NCBI GenBank assembly: GCA_023139045.1
Contig: JAGLOJ010000097.1
Location: 1 to 41,287 of the forward strand
Reading direction: 5' to 3'
DNA: 41,287 nucleotides
Source: Candidatus Sabulitectum sp.
GTDB lineage: Bacteria; Fermentibacterota; Fermentibacteria; Fermentibacterales; JCC-6
Part shown: positions 8,183-18,004 of the stretch, piece by piece
Layout of the letters: every line of letters starts with the position of its first letter
Position numbering within the stretch: position 1 is the first letter of the stretch
Notes under the pieces: model-generated
Database searches by the model: none
The model's input: only the letters and a program-made list of their open reading frames with translations
What the model was told of the DNA's origin: nothing
Translations under genes and position numbers: made by a program

Positions 8183-8542
8183 ATGGAAGCCATTGCAAAG
8201 GCAAGATTTGTCAAGGTCCCCCCGAGGAAAGCTCGTGCAGTAGCTGACCTTGTAAGAGGTAAGTCTGTTAATCAGGCTCTGGCAATTCTTATGACCGTTC
8301 CAAAGAACGCGTCAAAGATAATCGGCCGCATACTTGACGCCGCTGTTGCTAACGCAGTTGTCAAAGCGGAAGGTGCCAAGCTTGATATAGATGATCTTAA
8401 AATCGAAGAGTTAACAGTTGACGAGGGCCCTACTACAATGCGCTGGAGACCCAGAGCCCGCGGTAGAGCCACAAAGATTCGCCACCGGACAAGCCACATC
8501 GTGCTGAAGGTTGCCGACGGCGCCGAACCTGGAGAGGAGTAA
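8183..8542 (+). CDS. rplV: 50S ribosomal protein L22
   Basis: Exit-tunnel protein whose beta-hairpin reaches the tunnel constriction. About 119 aa. Signatures: KARFVKVPPRKARAVADLVRGKSV and the C-terminal hairpin DEGPTTMRWRPRARGRATKIRHRTSHI. Two adjacent ATGs (8180, 8183) follow AAGGAGGGGG; the second has the better spacing and is used. TAA overlaps the region supplying the rpsC ribosome-binding site. Confidence 0.96.
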   Translation: MEAIAKARFVKVPPRKARAVADLVRGKSVNQALAILMTVPKNASKIIGRILDAAVANAVVKAEGAKLDIDDLKIEELTVDEGPTTMRWRPRARGRATKIRHRTSHIVLKVADGAEPGEE

Positions 8543-8546
8543 TCGT

Positions 8547-9194
8547 TTGGGTCAGAAAACCAATCCGATCGGTCTCAGGCTCGGTATAAGCCGAAGCTGG
8601 GATTCGAACTGGTTTGCCAGAGGAAGAGACTTTGCCAGATTTATTGAGGAAGACGAACGTATCAGAAGATATGTCTACCGTCGTCTTGAGAGAGCTCAGC
8701 TTTCCAGGATACTCATTGAGCGTAAGCCTCAGGAAGTACAGGTTGTTATCAGTACAGCCCGCCCCGGTCTTGTTATCGGAAGTCGCGGAAGTACAATTGA
8801 CAGCCTTACAAGTGAGCTTAAGCACCTGACAAAGAAGACAGTGAAGATCAAAGTCAACCAGGTAGAAAAGCCGGAAACTGATGCCATGCTTGTGGCAGAC
8901 AGTGTAGCCAGGCAGCTGGAAAACAGGGTCAGTGTACGAAGAGCCATGAAGAGAACCATTTCCGATTCCATGCGTGCTGGAGCACTGGGTATCAAAATTA
9001 CCTGTTCCGGTCGTCTGGGCGGCGCAGAAATGTCCAGGGTCAACACTTACCACGAGGGAAGGGTTCCCCTGCATACTCTCAGAGCTGATATTGATTTCGC
9101 CAAGGGCGTTGCCCGTACAACATACGGCGTGATCGGTGTTAAGGTGTGGATCTACAAAGGCGAGGTACATGAAGTGCCTGTTGCTGGATTCTAA
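8547..9194 (+). CDS. rpsC: 30S ribosomal protein S3
   Basis: Mouth-of-mRNA-channel protein with helicase activity. 215 aa from a TTG at 8547. GQKTNPIGLRLGI at the N-terminus fits the family exactly, and GGAG lies 8 nt upstream, so the longer frame reaching 8511 is rejected. The KH domain GLVIGSRGSTI (residues about 77-87) and the C-terminal domain RRAMKRTISDSMRAGALGIKI..GRLGGAEMSR are intact. Confidence 0.97.
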   Translation: MGQKTNPIGLRLGISRSWDSNWFARGRDFARFIEEDERIRRYVYRRLERAQLSRILIERKPQEVQVVISTARPGLVIGSRGSTIDSLTSELKHLTKKTVKIKVNQVEKPETDAMLVADSVARQLENRVSVRRAMKRTISDSMRAGALGIKITCSGRLGGAEMSRVNTYHEGRVPLHTLRADIDFAKGVARTTYGVIGVKVWIYKGEVHEVPVAGF

Positions 9195-9211
9195 GAGAGC
9201 GGTGATATAGA

Positions 9212-9637
9212 ATGTTAATGCCGAAAAGAACGAAGTTTCGTAAGCATCACCGGGGCCGCATGCGTGGCCGCGCCAAGGGCGGGGATACTGTAGCCTTTGG
9301 TGAGTTCGGTCTGCAGGCCACAGAAGCCAGCTGGGTAACCAGTGCTCAGATCGAATCCGCTCGTATTGCTTTGACGCGACATGTCCGTCGTGGAGGAAAA
9401 GTGTGGATCAGGCTCTTTCCTGATAAACCTGTCACCTCTACTCCGGCGGAAACCAGAATGGGTAAGGGAAAAGGAGCAGTCGATTTCTGGGTAGCTGTTG
9501 TTAAGCCCGGAAGAGTGATGTTCGAGATCGAAGGTGTTCCCCTGGATATTGCCAGGGAGGCAATGAGACTTGCAGGCCACAAGCTTCCTCTTAAAACGAG
9601 GTTTGTAGCCAGGGACAAGGAGGTTATTCAGCGATGA
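9212..9637 (+). CDS. rplP: 50S ribosomal protein L16
   Basis: Contacts the A-site tRNA elbow in the large subunit. 141 aa. The start [24 protein letters not shown] matches the normal family opening, so the first ATG (9212) is kept. The [27 protein letters not shown] core holds the conserved Arg of the family's modified loop. Its TGA overlaps the rpmC ATG by 4 bases. Confidence 0.97.
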   Translation: MLMPKRTKFRKHHRGRMRGRAKGGDTVAFGEFGLQATEASWVTSAQIESARIALTRHVRRGGKVWIRLFPDKPVTSTPAETRMGKGKGAVDFWVAVVKPGRVMFEIEGVPLDIAREAMRLAGHKLPLKTRFVARDKEVIQR

Positions 9638-9849
9638 AAGCACACGATCTCCGGTCCATGGGTCTTGAGGAACTTCAGGAGCAGGTGCGTGACATGCGCA
9701 CAGAGGTTTTTAATCTCAGATTCCGCAAAGCTGCCCATCAGCTTGAGAATCCGCTGAAGATCCGTGACGCCAGAAGAAGTCTTGCCAGGGCTCTGACGCT
9801 GATACGTGAAAAAGAGCTTGGCCTGATTACGGACGAGGAAGGGAGCTAG
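9634..9849 (+). CDS. rpmC: 50S ribosomal protein L29
   Basis: Small helical-hairpin protein next to L23 at the tunnel exit. 71 aa. Family pattern: [62 protein letters not shown] overlap with rplP. Confidence 0.96.
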   Translation: MKAHDLRSMGLEELQEQVRDMRTEVFNLRFRKAAHQLENPLKIRDARRSLARALTLIREKELGLITDEEGS

Positions 9850-9851
9850 CG

Positions 9852-10115
9852 GTGGAAGAAGCAACGAAAACAAACAGGAGGGTTCTCCGAGGAGTGGTTG
9901 TTTCAGGCAAGATGGATAAGACCATCGTTGTCGAAGTCACCACAATCAGATCCCACCCTGTTTACAAGAAGAGATTTAGAACAAGCAAGAAATACTATGC
10001 CCACGACGAACAGAACCAGTGTGGAGCTGGCGATGTGGTAACCATTTCGGAAACCCGTCCCACTTCAAGACTTAAACGCTGGCGTCTGCTTGAAGTCGTG
10101 GAGAAGGCACTTTAG
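9852..10115 (+). CDS. rpsQ: 30S ribosomal protein S17
   Basis: Primary 16S rRNA-binding protein with an OB fold. 87 aa from a GTG at 9852. [38 protein letters not shown] and [28 protein letters not shown] match S17 closely. GAAGGGAG upstream serves the GTG. Confidence 0.97.
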   Translation: MEEATKTNRRVLRGVVVSGKMDKTIVVEVTTIRSHPVYKKRFRTSKKYYAHDEQNQCGAGDVVTISETRPTSRLKRWRLLEVVEKAL

Positions 10116-10127
10116 GAGGACTATAGG

Positions 10128-10493
10128 ATGATCCAGGTGGAATCCAGACTCAAGGTGGCCGACAACTCCGGCGCCCGCGAGGTTCTCTGCATCAAGGTAC
10201 TTGGCGGCACAAGGCGCCGCTATGCCAGGATTGGTGATGTCATTGTTATTACAGTGAAAGAAGCCATTCCCGGTGGTACCGTGAAAAAAAGTGAAGTTCG
10301 CAGGGCCGTTGTGGTTCGTACACGCAAGGAACTCAGCAGGCCTGACGGCACCATCGTTCGTTTCGACGACAATGCAGCCGTTATTCTTGATGAGGCAGGA
10401 CAGCCCGTTGCCACTCGTATCTTCGGCCCGGTGGGCCGTGAACTCCGTCAGCGTTTCATGAAGATCGTGTCGCTGGCTCCGGAGGTGGTTTAG
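10128..10493 (+). CDS. rplN: 50S ribosomal protein L14
   Basis: Forms an intersubunit bridge and is the docking site of the silencing factor RsfS. 121 aa. [19 protein letters not shown] at the N-terminus, [25 protein letters not shown] and [11 protein letters not shown] in the middle, and [10 protein letters not shown] near the end are diagnostic. GGAGGA precedes the ATG. The stop abuts rplX. Confidence 0.98.
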   Translation: MIQVESRLKVADNSGAREVLCIKVLGGTRRRYARIGDVIVITVKEAIPGGTVKKSEVRRAVVVRTRKELSRPDGTIVRFDDNAAVILDEAGQPVATRIFGPVGRELRQRFMKIVSLAPEVV

Positions 10494-10811
10494 ATGCATG
10501 TGAAGAAGGGCGATAAGGTAAGGGTGCTATCAGGTAACGAGAGGGGCAAAGAAGGGAAAATACTTAAGGTGTTTCCCGGAAGCCAGAGGGCTATTGTGGA
10601 GAGTCTTAACATGATGAAAAGACATACCCGACCCTCACAGAGAAATCAGCAGGGCGGCATAATTGAGCGCGAGGCTCCGATACACATATCGAACCTCAGA
10701 CTGATATGCCCCGGATGCGGCAAAGCCACAGGTATCAGCCGTACACGCGATGCCGAAGGCCGTCTCAGGCGCGTATGCAAAGCCTGCGGCGAAACCATTG
10801 CTGTCGGTTAG
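10494..10811 (+). CDS. rplX: 50S ribosomal protein L24 (zinc-ribbon form)
   Basis: Initiator of large-subunit assembly. 105 aa. KOW motif: [22 protein letters not shown] (residues 4-25). The C-terminal part carries CPGCGK...CKACGE, a Cys4 arrangement expected to bind zinc; many bacterial L24 proteins have this (C+) form and others have lost it. The start ATG directly follows the rplN stop. Confidence 0.96.
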   Translation: MHVKKGDKVRVLSGNERGKEGKILKVFPGSQRAIVESLNMMKRHTRPSQRNQQGGIIEREAPIHISNLRLICPGCGKATGISRTRDAEGRLRRVCKACGETIAVG

Positions 10812-10821
10812 GGGGCTGATG

Positions 10822-11397
10822 ATGAAAAATAAAGAAATGCCCAGGCTTCAGAAGATGTACCGCGAGGAAATCAGGGAAAAAATGCGGGAGAGGTTTAGTT
10901 ATTCCAATCCAATGCAGATTCCCGGACTTGCAAAAGTGGTGCTCAATATGGGACTTGGCAAGGAAGCTATGGACAATGCAAACAATGTAACCAATGCACA
11001 GGCTCAGCTGGAACTCATTTCCGGCCAGAAGTGTGTTGTGGCAAAAGCGCGTTTGTCTATAGCCGGTTTCAGGCTTCGCGAGGGAATGCCAATCGGTGTT
11101 TTCACCACTCTCAGAGGTGATCGCATGTGGGAATTCCTTGACAGGCTGATAAACTTTTCCCTGCCACGGGTGCGAGACTTCAGAGGTCTTTCTCCCAAGT
11201 CGTTTGACGGCAGGGGAAATTACAACTTCGGTATTGACGAACAGGCGATTTTCCCGGAGATCGATGTAGACAAGATCGATAAATTCAGGGGAATGAACAT
11301 CACCATAGTTACCACCGCCAAAACGGATGAGGAGGGCTTTGAACTCATGAAGTTCTTTGGAATGCCTTACCGCCGCAGCGGCAGAGGAGGTATGTAA
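10822..11397 (+). CDS. rplE: 50S ribosomal protein L5
   Basis: Binds 5S rRNA and helps form the central protuberance. About 191 aa. [15 protein letters not shown] at the N-terminus; [75 protein letters not shown]. Two tandem ATGs (10819, 10822) follow AGGGGG; the second is preferred on spacing. Its TAA overlaps the rpsN ATG. Confidence 0.97.
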   Translation: MKNKEMPRLQKMYREEIREKMRERFSYSNPMQIPGLAKVVLNMGLGKEAMDNANNVTNAQAQLELISGQKCVVAKARLSIAGFRLREGMPIGVFTTLRGDRMWEFLDRLINFSLPRVRDFRGLSPKSFDGRGNYNFGIDEQAIFPEIDVDKIDKFRGMNITIVTTAKTDEEGFELMKFFGMPYRRSGRGGM

Positions 11398-11582
11398 TGG
11401 CAAAAAAAGGCCTGATCGAGAAATGTAAAAGAACTCCAAAGTTCGCAGTCAGGAAATACAACAGGTGCTCACTGTGTGGAAGACCCAGGGGCTACCTCAG
11501 AAAGTTCGGCATCTGCCGCATTTGTTTCCGGGACATGGCCAATCGTGGTTTGATTCCGGGCGTGCGCAAGGCAAGCTGGTAG
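11397..11582 (+). CDS. rpsN: 30S ribosomal protein S14, type Z (zinc)
   Basis: 61 aa, the short zinc-binding S14 type. [21 protein letters not shown] gives the Cys-x2-Cys...Cys-x2-Cys site; the C-terminal [16 protein letters not shown] is standard. Position between L5 and S8 is the conserved spc order. ATG overlaps the rplE stop. Confidence 0.97.
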   Translation: MAKKGLIEKCKRTPKFAVRKYNRCSLCGRPRGYLRKFGICRICFRDMANRGLIPGVRKASW

Positions 11583-11592
11583 GGAGAAAAAT

Positions 11593-11988
11593 ATGTCAAT
11601 GACAGATCCTATCGCTGATATGCTGACCCGCATCAGGAATGCTTCTTCTGCTGGACACAAGATGGTCGATATACCGGCCTCAAAGATGAAGGCAAGCATA
11701 GCAAGAGTTCTCTACAATCACGGATACATCCGTGGTTTCAGGAGAATGGAAGACGACAAGCAGGGAATGCTGAGAGTCTATCTGTCCTATCGTAACGGAC
11801 AGTCTCTCATTCTCGGTCTTAAGCGTGTTTCCAAACCCGGATGCAGGGTTTATGCAGGCGTAAATGATATCAAAAGAGTAATGGGCGGACGCGGTCTTGC
11901 TGTTCTCACCACACCTCGTGGTGTTATCACAGACGTGGAAGCAAGAAAACACAAAATCGGCGGCGAAGTGCTGCTTCACGTCTGGTAG
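11593..11988 (+). CDS. rpsH: 30S ribosomal protein S8
   Basis: Central-domain 16S rRNA binder; in E. coli the regulator of the spc operon. 131 aa. TDPIADMLTRIRNA at the start and the C-terminal signature GGRGLAVLTTPRGVITDVEARKHKIGGEVLLHVW are clear. GGGAGAAAA precedes the ATG. Confidence 0.97.
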   Translation: MSMTDPIADMLTRIRNASSAGHKMVDIPASKMKASIARVLYNHGYIRGFRRMEDDKQGMLRVYLSYRNGQSLILGLKRVSKPGCRVYAGVNDIKRVMGGRGLAVLTTPRGVITDVEARKHKIGGEVLLHVW

Positions 11989-11998
11989 GGAGGGAAAT

Positions 11999-12544
11999 AT
12001 GTCAAGAATAGGCAGACTTCCCATCCCTGTTGATGGTATAGAAGTTAAGATCGCTGAAAGTATGGTCTCTGTGAAGGGCAAGCGTGGAGAGGGTTTCTAC
12101 CCACTTCCTGAGGGAATTACCGGCAAAGTTGAAGGTGCATTTCTTCACATCGCCAGAGCAGATGACAGTCAGGATCAGCGCAGGCTTCACGGAGTGACCC
12201 GTGCTGAGATTAACAACAGAGTGGTGGGTGTTTCTAAAGGGCATTCACGTACACTTATAGTTCAGGGAAAAGGTTACAGTGCCGAGGTTAGGCCAAAGGC
12301 TATAGATATGCAGATCGGTTTCAGTCACAGAGTAGTGGCTGCGATTCCTGATGGATTGAAAGTCGAAGTCAAACCCGGTCAGAACGAATTTGCTCTTACA
12401 ATTACAGGTAACGACAAGCATCTTGTGGGTGCATTCGCATCGACTCTTTACAAGCTGCGCAAGGTGGAGCCCTATAACCTTATAGGTTTCCGCTACAGCG
12501 ATCAGCAGGTGAAGCGCAAGGCTGCCAAGTCGGTAGTGACTTAG
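11999..12544 (+). CDS. rplF: 50S ribosomal protein L6
   Basis: Binds 23S rRNA near the factor-binding centre. 181 aa from the ATG at 11999, preceded by GGGAGGGAAAT; a longer frame to 11897 lies inside rpsH and is rejected. SRIGRLPIPV at the N-terminus; the two L6 repeats are visible; GFSHRVVAAIPDGLKVEV and KLRKVEPYNLIGFRY are typical. The normally GKGIRY-like end reads LIGFRYSDQQVKRKAAKS. Confidence 0.96.
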   Translation: MSRIGRLPIPVDGIEVKIAESMVSVKGKRGEGFYPLPEGITGKVEGAFLHIARADDSQDQRRLHGVTRAEINNRVVGVSKGHSRTLIVQGKGYSAEVRPKAIDMQIGFSHRVVAAIPDGLKVEVKPGQNEFALTITGNDKHLVGAFASTLYKLRKVEPYNLIGFRYSDQQVKRKAAKSVVT

Positions 12545-12561
12545 AAAGGAGAGGTGTAAAA

Positions 12562-12924
12562 ATGGCAAAGCTGACTAGAAGAGAAAGCCTCTCCCGAAGG
12601 CACAGGCGTCTCAGAAAGAAAATTTCCGGCACAGCCGCTCGTCCGAGACTCTTCGTTAGAAGATCTCTCAGACACATGATTGCCTGTTTAATTGACGATG
12701 TTGAGGGAAAAACCCTTCTTGCTCTTACCACGGATTCCAAAGAATTCAGGGCATCAGCCAGTGGCTCGAAAACAGAACTGGCTGAAGCACTTGGTGCAAA
12801 AATTGCCGAACTGGCAAAGGAAAAGGGAATCAACACCGTGGTTTTTGACAGAGGTGGACATCCCTATCACGGCAGAGTGAAAGCTCTGGCGGAGAAGGTC
12901 CGCGAATGCGGACTGGTATTCTAG
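12562..12924 (+). CDS. rplR: 50S ribosomal protein L18
   Basis: 5S rRNA-binding protein of the central protuberance. 120 aa. Basic N-terminal arm with [29 protein letters not shown], central [10 protein letters not shown], and [28 protein letters not shown] at the C-terminus match the family. AAAGGAGAGG precedes the ATG. Confidence 0.97.
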   Translation: MAKLTRRESLSRRHRRLRKKISGTAARPRLFVRRSLRHMIACLIDDVEGKTLLALTTDSKEFRASASGSKTELAEALGAKIAELAKEKGINTVVFDRGGHPYHGRVKALAEKVRECGLVF

Positions 12925-12934
12925 GGGGGCACTG

Positions 12935-13537
12935 ATGGAAAAAAGAACAGAACGAAATGACAGGAACCCCAGAGGCGGAAGGAATTCAAAAGATTCCAGA
13001 GGCAAAAAGGGTCAGAAGAAGGAACGCAAACCTTCTGCCATTGAAGAAGCAGGTCTTATTGACAGACTGATTACAGTGAACAGATGCGCAAAGGTCACCA
13101 AGGGTGGAAGAACCTTCGGTTTCAACGCCATCGTGGCTGTGGGCGATCAGAATGGTAGAGTTGGTATTGGCCTGGGTAAAGCAACAGAGCTTCCTGAATC
13201 AATCAGGAAAGCAACGGAGAATGCCCAGAAAACCATGATCAAGGTGCCGCTTATTGATAATCGTACTCTTCCTCACCTTATTGTCGGTAACTATGGCGCA
13301 GGCAAGGTGCTCTTGAGACCGGCCAGCCCCGGTACCGGAGTTATTGCAGGAAGTGCCGTACGCGCCATTATGGAATGTGCCGGTGTGAAGGATGTGCTTA
13401 CCAAAGCTCAGGGATCAAACAACCCCCATAATGTTACGAAAGCAACAATGGCCGGTTTGAAAGATCTCATTACCATTGATCATATCAGCTCCGTCAGGCG
13501 TAAGATTGTTGCTGAAAGGAGCAAGGCTAATGGCTGA
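12935..13537 (+). CDS. rpsE: 30S ribosomal protein S5
   Basis: Decoding-fidelity protein at the mRNA entry. 200 aa, longer than E. coli S5 because of a highly basic, Gly/Arg/Lys-rich N-terminal extension of about 40 residues. The dsRNA-binding-like domain [41 protein letters not shown] and the C-terminal domain [38 protein letters not shown] are intact. Overlaps rpmD by 8 bp. Confidence 0.97.
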   Translation: MEKRTERNDRNPRGGRNSKDSRGKKGQKKERKPSAIEEAGLIDRLITVNRCAKVTKGGRTFGFNAIVAVGDQNGRVGIGLGKATELPESIRKATENAQKTMIKVPLIDNRTLPHLIVGNYGAGKVLLRPASPGTGVIAGSAVRAIMECAGVKDVLTKAQGSNNPHNVTKATMAGLKDLITIDHISSVRRKIVAERSKANG

Positions 13538-13721
13538 GAAAAAGCTCCGGGTGACTAAGGTGAGAAGTGCTATCGGTCGTCAGGGTATACAGAAGAGAAC
13601 TCTTGAGGCTCTCGGGCTGGGTAAGATGAACTCTTCAAAGGTGCACAACGATACACCTCAGATCCGCGGTATGATTTTCAAGGTGAAACACCTTCTGAAG
13701 GTAGAGGAGGTGGACGCATGA
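13530..13721 (+). CDS. rpmD: 50S ribosomal protein L30
   Basis: 63 aa. [56 protein letters not shown] is the whole family pattern. The ATG at 13530 lies inside the rpsE end, with AAAGGAG upstream; longer in-frame starts lie deeper in rpsE. The stop overlaps the rplO ATG. Confidence 0.96.
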   Translation: MAEKKLRVTKVRSAIGRQGIQKRTLEALGLGKMNSSKVHNDTPQIRGMIFKVKHLLKVEEVDA

Positions 13722-14161
13722 GAAGGCTCCAGCATCTTCGTCCTGCACAGGGCGCAAAGAAGGATCGCAAGCGCAGAGGTTGCGGTCTTGGAACCGGAAA
13801 CGGCGGAACTGCCGGTAAGGGCCACAAAGGACAGAAAGCAAGAGCTACTGTTCATCCGTGGTTCGAGGGTGGACAGATGCCCTTGCAGCGTCGCATGACG
13901 CACAAAGGTTTCAGTAATGCCCGCCATGCTGTGAAGTACCAGGTTGTGAACATCGGCATGCTTAACCGGTTTGAGAAAGACTCAGTAGTTACACCGGACA
14001 TGCTTAAAGAAGCCGGGCTCATTTCTTCAAGGATGAAGCCGGTAAAAATCCTCGGGCACGGACAGCTTGAACACAGTCTTACAGTGTGTGCTGATGCGTA
14101 CACTGCAAGTGCTGAGAAAGCTATTACCGAAGCCGGAGGTACAGTGGAGGTGCTTAGCTGA
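13718..14161 (+). CDS. rplO: 50S ribosomal protein L15
   Basis: Late-assembly protein of the large subunit. 147 aa. The Gly/Lys-rich N-terminal half [26 protein letters not shown] and [19 protein letters not shown] match L15; the C-terminal globular part ends [13 protein letters not shown]. Overlaps with both neighbours by ATGA/TGATG, indicating coupling to secY. Confidence 0.97.
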   Translation: MRRLQHLRPAQGAKKDRKRRGCGLGTGNGGTAGKGHKGQKARATVHPWFEGGQMPLQRRMTHKGFSNARHAVKYQVVNIGMLNRFEKDSVVTPDMLKEAGLISSRMKPVKILGHGQLEHSLTVCADAYTASAEKAITEAGGTVEVLS

Positions 14162-15465
14162 TGCGCGGCTTTGACAGCGTAATGAAGATCCCGGAGCTCC
14201 GGAAGAAGATTTTCTATACGTTCGGGTTGCTTGCGATTTACCGCCTTGGTGGGTTTATCCCGGTACCCGGTATCAACAGTCACGCTCTTCAGGAGGCATT
14301 TTCCAGTGGCAGTGGAGTTATGGGGATGTTCGACCTTTTCGTAGGTGGAGCTCTCCGAAGAGCAAGTATCTTCGCACTTGGTATCATGCCTTACATCTCC
14401 GCTTCCATTATTGTGCAGCTTCTGGGATCGGTTCTTCCCTACTTCGAGAAATTGAAGAAAGAGGGGGAAGCCGGCCGCCAGAAGATGACAGAGATCACAA
14501 GGTACGGAACGGTTCTTCTGGCCACGATACAGGGCCTCGGAATCAGTCAGTACATTATCGGAATGAACGCTCAAGTGCCTGGTGTGGTTCCAAACCCGGG
14601 CATTGCATTCACAATACAGACTGTTATTACGCTTGTTACCGGAACCATCTTTGTGATGTGGCTGGGTGAGCGTATCGGTGAACGCGGTATTGGTAATGGT
14701 ATAAGTCTTATCATTTTCGCTGGTATTGTTGGCAGAATTCCTTCTGATATAAGCACTCTGTACAGAGACATCTTCGTTCTTCAGCAGACAAGCTTCATTA
14801 CAGGGCTATTCCTGATTGCGTTTATGTTCGCAGTGGTTGCCTTCGTGGTGATCATGACAGAGGCGCAAAGAAGAATCCCGGTATCGTATGCGAAGCAGGT
14901 CAGAGGCAGAAAAGTCTACGGAGGGCAGAGTACTCATATACCGCTCAGGTTGAACACCGCCGGCGTTATACCGGTGATTTTCGCCCAGTCGTTCATGATG
15001 TTCCCTTCCACTCTTGCCATGTTCTTTCCGAACAGTGACATTTCCGGATGGGTGAACACATGGATGGCGCCTGGTAGTGCAGTTTATATCACAATATATA
15101 CGACACTGATCATTCTGTTTGCGTATGTCTATACAGCCATGGTGTTTAATCCGCAGGATCTTGCGGATAACATGAAGAAGCAGGGTGGATTCATTCCCGG
15201 TCGCAAACCAGGAAAGAGTACAGCCAAGTACATCGAGAAGGTTCTGGTAAGGGTTACCCTTCCAGGCGCCCTTTTCCTTGCTGCAATTGCTGTTCTTCCC
15301 ATGTTGATGATGCGTCATGTTGGTCTGAATTTCATGTTCGGTGGAACCAGTCTTCTTATCGTTGTCGGTGTGGCTCTTGAGACACTCAGACAGATAGAGA
15401 CCCATCTTCTCATGAGGCACTATGACGGATTCCTTGCAAAAGGAAGGATACGCGGAAGACGATGA
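14161..15465 (+). CDS. secY: Protein translocase subunit SecY
   Basis: Channel-forming subunit of the SecYEG translocon in the inner membrane. 434 aa with ten expected membrane helices. Signatures: RLGGFIPVPGIN in the first segment, IMPYISASIIVQLLGSVLPYFEKLKKEGEAGRQKMTEITRYGT (plug/TM2 region), GERIGERGIGNGISLIIFAGIV, and the cytosolic loop EAQRRIPVSYAKQVRGRKVYGGQSTHIPLRLNTAGVIPVIFA. Start overlaps rplO and the end overlaps adk. Confidence 0.98.
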   Translation: MRGFDSVMKIPELRKKIFYTFGLLAIYRLGGFIPVPGINSHALQEAFSSGSGVMGMFDLFVGGALRRASIFALGIMPYISASIIVQLLGSVLPYFEKLKKEGEAGRQKMTEITRYGTVLLATIQGLGISQYIIGMNAQVPGVVPNPGIAFTIQTVITLVTGTIFVMWLGERIGERGIGNGISLIIFAGIVGRIPSDISTLYRDIFVLQQTSFITGLFLIAFMFAVVAFVVIMTEAQRRIPVSYAKQVRGRKVYGGQSTHIPLRLNTAGVIPVIFAQSFMMFPSTLAMFFPNSDISGWVNTWMAPGSAVYITIYTTLIILFAYVYTAMVFNPQDLADNMKKQGGFIPGRKPGKSTAKYIEKVLVRVTLPGALFLAAIAVLPMLMMRHVGLNFMFGGTSLLIVVGVALETLRQIETHLLMRHYDGFLAKGRIRGRR

Positions 15466-16037
15466 GAATAGTATTCTTCGGTTCTCCAGGTTCAGGCAAG
15501 GGCACTCAGGCTACTGAGTTGGCCACGGGATACAGCCTGACACATGTCTCAACAGGAGAATTATTCAGAGCTAAGGTTCTGGATCATACTCGCATAGGCA
15601 GAAGAATCGAAGACACGATTGCCGCGGGTAGTCTGGTGGATGACATCACCGCCAACTACGTTCTGTTCAAAGCTATTGAAGGGTTGAACAGATTCCTGGT
15701 GGATGGCTACCCGCGAAATGTTGCACAGGCCAGAATATTTGATGTACATCTGCAGAATCTGGGTACTGAACTGACCTGTGCGCTGTTTCTTGATGTTCCG
15801 GTTGAAGCGGCTGAGCAGCGGCTCATCCTCAGACGGAGTCAGAGGCAGGATAAAGTAGAGAATTACAGGAGAGCTGATGATGCCCCAGCGGTGATCCGTC
15901 ATCGGTTCGATGTTTACCGGCAGCAAACTGAGCCCCTGATCCAGTACTACTCTGACAGAATTATCAGAGTGGATGGAACAGGTTCCTCTACTGAAGTGAC
16001 CCACAAAATTGTAAGGGCACTCAGGGAATGGGAATAG
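15462..16037 (+). CDS. adk: Adenylate kinase (short-LID form)
   Basis: Catalyses ATP + AMP to 2 ADP in the cytoplasm. 191 aa. P-loop GSPGSGKGTQ (residues 7-16), AMP-binding VSTGELFR and FLVDGYPRN, and the LID Arg motifs RRSQRQDKVENYRRADD. The LID lacks the approx. 30-residue zinc-type insert, so this is the short variant. ATG overlaps the secY TGA, and the end overlaps map by 10 bp. The secY-adk-map order is classical. Confidence 0.96.
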   Translation: MRIVFFGSPGSGKGTQATELATGYSLTHVSTGELFRAKVLDHTRIGRRIEDTIAAGSLVDDITANYVLFKAIEGLNRFLVDGYPRNVAQARIFDVHLQNLGTELTCALFLDVPVEAAEQRLILRRSQRQDKVENYRRADDAPAVIRHRFDVYRQQTEPLIQYYSDRIIRVDGTGSSTEVTHKIVRALREWE

Positions 16038-16774
16038 TTACTCTGAAAAGAGACATAGCTGCGGTGAGGGAGTCGTGCAGAATCGTAAGGAAGGTTCTTG
16101 CGGAACTGGCACAATTTATACAGCCGGGTGTTACAACGGCGGAGATCAATGCACTGGGAAGGGATATCATCAGGGCAGAGGGTGCAGTTCCCTCTTTCCT
16201 TAACTACAACGGTTATCCCGCTGCGGTTTGTGTTTCCATAAATCGTGAAGTTGTGCATGGCATTCCATCCGCTGACAGGGTTATGAAGGATGGAGATATT
16301 GTTGGTATTGATGTTGGAGCCTACAAAAACGGTTACCACGGTGATGCTGCTGATACCATTATGGTTGGGAGCGTATCGCCGGAAGCCAGAAGACTTGTGG
16401 AAGTAACTTATGAAGCAAGAAATCTGGGAATAGCTGCTGCTGTTCAAGGTAACAGTGTGGGAGACATCGGACATGCCGTACAGAGTTATGTGGAAGCGAA
16501 CGGATTCAGTGTTGTTCACCAGCTGGTGGGTCACGGAATTGGTAAAAAGCTCCACGAAAAACCGCAAGTACCCAATTATGGAAAAGCGGGAAAAGGCATG
16601 AAGCTTAGTAACGGGCTTTTGCTGGCAATTGAACCCATGGTGAATGCTGGAGCTGCCAAAGTCCGGTTTTTGAAGGACGGATGGACTGTTGTCACCGATG
16701 ATGGAAGTCTCTCTGCTCATGCGGAGAATACCATTATGGTTAACGGCAGCGATCCGGAAATATTGACGGCATAG
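16028..16774 (+). CDS. map: Methionine aminopeptidase, type I
   Basis: Removes initiator Met from nascent proteins. 248 aa. The five metal ligands are visible: Asp in GIDVGAYKNGYHGDAADT (two), His in VGHGIGKKLHEKP, Glu in AIEPM and Glu in AHAENTI. The substrate-side His of NREVVHGIP is also present. The start overlaps adk; infA follows after 48 bp. Confidence 0.97.
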   Translation: MGIVTLKRDIAAVRESCRIVRKVLAELAQFIQPGVTTAEINALGRDIIRAEGAVPSFLNYNGYPAAVCVSINREVVHGIPSADRVMKDGDIVGIDVGAYKNGYHGDAADTIMVGSVSPEARRLVEVTYEARNLGIAAAVQGNSVGDIGHAVQSYVEANGFSVVHQLVGHGIGKKLHEKPQVPNYGKAGKGMKLSNGLLLAIEPMVNAGAAKVRFLKDGWTVVTDDGSLSAHAENTIMVNGSDPEILTA

Positions 16775-16822
16775 TCTTTTATAAAGATATTTGCACTTAC
16801 CTGACCAGATGGAGAGGACAAG

Positions 16823-17047
16823 ATGGCGAAAGAACAGGGCATAGTTGTTGATGGAACGGTTCTGGAAACCCTTCCAAACAGCATGTGTCGCGTTGAGCTT
16901 GATAAGCCGGAGGGACATGTTGTTCTCTGCCACGTGTCAGGCAAGATGAGGATGCATTACATTCGCATTTTGATCGGAGACAGGGTGACAGTGGAACTGT
17001 CTCCTTACGACCTGAGCAGAGGGCGAATCACTTACAGGTACAAGTGA
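16823..17047 (+). CDS. infA: Translation initiation factor IF-1
   Basis: OB-fold protein that blocks the 30S A site during initiation. 74 aa. [66 protein letters not shown] is the full family pattern. GGAGAGGAC lies upstream of the ATG. Confidence 0.98.
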   Translation: MAKEQGIVVDGTVLETLPNSMCRVELDKPEGHVVLCHVSGKMRMHYIRILIGDRVTVELSPYDLSRGRITYRYK

Positions 17048-17057
17048 GGTAAAGGCG

Positions 17058-17174
17058 ATGAAAGTACGCAGTTCAGTTAAAAAGATTTGCGAACACTGTC
17101 GGATTGTACGGAGGGAGGGGCGAGTATTCGTTATTTGTTCCCGCAATCCGCGTCACAAACAGCGACAGGGATAG
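17058..17174 (+). CDS. rpmJ: 50S ribosomal protein L36 (zinc form)
   Basis: 38 aa, [19 protein letters not shown] then [16 protein letters not shown]. Cys11, Cys14, Cys27 and His33 form the zinc site of the C+ type. GAGGTAAAGGCG precedes the ATG at 17058. It sits between infA and rpsM in the usual place. Confidence 0.97.
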   Translation: MKVRSSVKKICEHCRIVRREGRVFVICSRNPRHKQRQG

Positions 17175-17203
17175 CCGCCGGGCGGCATTAACGGAGGTAA
17201 CAA

Positions 17204-17569
17204 GTGGCGAGAATAGCAGGTGTGGATCTGCCGCGTAACAAAATGATAGTTTATGCGCTCCCATACATTCATGGTATCGGCATGACTTCCTCAAAAGAAA
17301 TTCTCACAAATGCGGGGATTCCTTTTGAAAGAAATACCGATACTCTTACGGAGACCGATGTTGCAGCTCTTCGTAAAGTTATTGAAGATGGATACAAAGT
17401 AGAAGGCGCCCTCAGGACAGAGGTTAACATGAACCGCAAGAGGCTGATGGATATCGGTTGTTATCGCGGTCTCAGACACCGAAAAAACCTTCCAGTCAGA
17501 GGGCAGCGTACACACACAAACGCCAGGACCCGCAAAGGTCCCAAGCGTGGTCACGGCAAGAGAAAGTAG
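17204..17569 (+). CDS. rpsM: 30S ribosomal protein S13
   Basis: Head protein contacting the P-site tRNA and L5. 121 aa from a GTG with GGAGG 6 nt upstream. [73 protein letters not shown] are diagnostic. Confidence 0.98.
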   Translation: MARIAGVDLPRNKMIVYALPYIHGIGMTSSKEILTNAGIPFERNTDTLTETDVAALRKVIEDGYKVEGALRTEVNMNRKRLMDIGCYRGLRHRKNLPVRGQRTHTNARTRKGPKRGHGKRK

Positions 17570-17576
17570 GTGAGTC

Positions 17577-17975
17577 ATGCCAAAAGGAAAAGCACGTAGA
17601 GTTACGAAGAAGATTGCAAAAGTCTCTGATATACATGGTGTGGCCCACATCAAGTCTTCTTTTAACAATACGGTAATCACCATTTCTGACAAGAATGGGA
17701 ATGTGATCACCTGGGCCAGTGGTGGTACAACAGGTGTTCGCGGAACAAGAAAAAGTACAGCATTTGCAGCAAGTCAGGCTTCGGTGCAGGCTGCGGAGAA
17801 GGCTCTTGAAGCAGGGCTGAAAAAAGTTGAAGTATGGGTTAGAGGACCTGGTTCTGGAAGAGAAGCAGCAGTTCGTGCTCTTCAATCAACAGATCTGGAA
17901 GTGACCGGAGTGAAGGATATTACCAGGATACCTCACAACGGCTGCAGGCCTAACAAGAGGCGTCGAGGCAAGTAA
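17577..17975 (+). CDS. rpsK: 30S ribosomal protein S11
   Basis: Platform protein near the mRNA exit. 132 aa. [60 protein letters not shown] and [18 protein letters not shown] match the family. The gene that normally follows, rpsD (S4), is missing; 29 bp later comes rpoA. Confidence 0.98.
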   Translation: MPKGKARRVTKKIAKVSDIHGVAHIKSSFNNTVITISDKNGNVITWASGGTTGVRGTRKSTAFAASQASVQAAEKALEAGLKKVEVWVRGPGSGREAAVRALQSTDLEVTGVKDITRIPHNGCRPNKRRRGK

Positions 17976-18004
17976 CTGAAAACCTCAGCGTTCAGGGGGA
18001 TACG